Positions 6,080 through 6,202 of a stretch of 6,202 bases of DNA are shown here, piece by piece; the stretch's first letter is position 1, and the number at the start of each line of letters is the position of its first letter. Source of the stretch: an uncultured Erysipelotrichaceae bacterium (lineage in GTDB: Bacteria > Bacillota_I > Bacilli_A > Erysipelotrichales > Erysipelotrichaceae); assembly GCA_910586285.1 (NCBI GenBank), contig CAJUGR010000003.1, positions 39,104 to 45,305 on the forward strand, written 5' to 3'. Both the position numbers and the translations under genes were made by a program. The notes beneath the pieces are model-generated. The model saw nothing but the letters and a program-made list of their open reading frames with translations. It was not told the DNA's origin and ran no database searches.

Positions 6080-6202
6080 TTATTTACGAATATTATAAAT
6101 CGTATCAATATCGCTCAAGAATTTCCAATGAATTCCATCGGCGGGAAATTCAGCAAGTCGTATTTTACTGTCTCCATTATAGTATTCAGACCTTCTTCAT
6201 CC
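6080..6202 (-). pseudogene. Possible 3' end of an unrecognised minus-strand gene
   Basis: The frame ending at TAA (6080-6082) gives 38 codons of good protein quality, including YYNGDSKIRLAEFPADGIHW and a tail ending in YNIRK. It is closed upstream by TGA at 6197-6199, inside the last few bases of the window. The neighbouring frame is open to the edge, starts DEEG, and ends at TGA 6115-6117. A single-base shift near 6188-6190 would join the two into one reading (DEEG then SEYYNGD), which suggests either a frameshifted remnant or chance. I do not recognise the product. Confidence 0.3.

Overview
The window reads as chromosomal DNA of a low-GC Firmicute. The evidence is A+T-rich codon choice, strong AGGAGG-type ribosome binding sites, TTGACA-type promoters, a PadR/HAAS regulatory pair and a clostridial-type TnpV protein. 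An erysipelotrichial or clostridial gut or oral lineage is possible, but the sequence alone does not settle it.

Layout from left to right. (1) Bases 2-844, plus strand: the C-terminal part of an AI-2E family membrane transporter, cut by the window edge and closed by a strong intrinsic terminator at 846-892. (2) About 893-3335: a segment that looks acquired. It holds a short plus-strand reading with a mobile-element flavour (966-1136), a minus-strand operon of padR, a HAAS-domain membrane protein and an alpha/beta hydrolase, and, upstream of that operon on the same strand, a tnpV gene of the Tn4451 type. The hydrolase is broken twice, by an in-frame TAG and by loss of its native C-terminus. 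No recombinase and no element ends are visible, so this is a remnant or mosaic rather than an intact transposon. (3) 3341-5857, minus strand: one large ABC exporter polypeptide (ATPase, then an FtsX-like permease with a very large outer loop), with a clear promoter at 5901-5929 that is overlapped by a palindrome. (4) 5942-6202: mostly non-coding, ending in what may be the 3' end of another minus-strand gene.

How the genes may work together. The padR promoter is packed with copies of a TATACTGT/ACAGTATA half-site, which strongly suggests autoregulation of the padR-HAAS-hydrolase operon. The same 8-mer lies exactly in the -10 region of the ABC exporter promoter. PadR proteins often control ABC exporters in Firmicutes, so a link between the acquired regulator and the neighbouring exporter is the most interesting testable idea here. 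It is still inference. I found no CRISPR array, tRNA, rRNA or complete insertion sequence.
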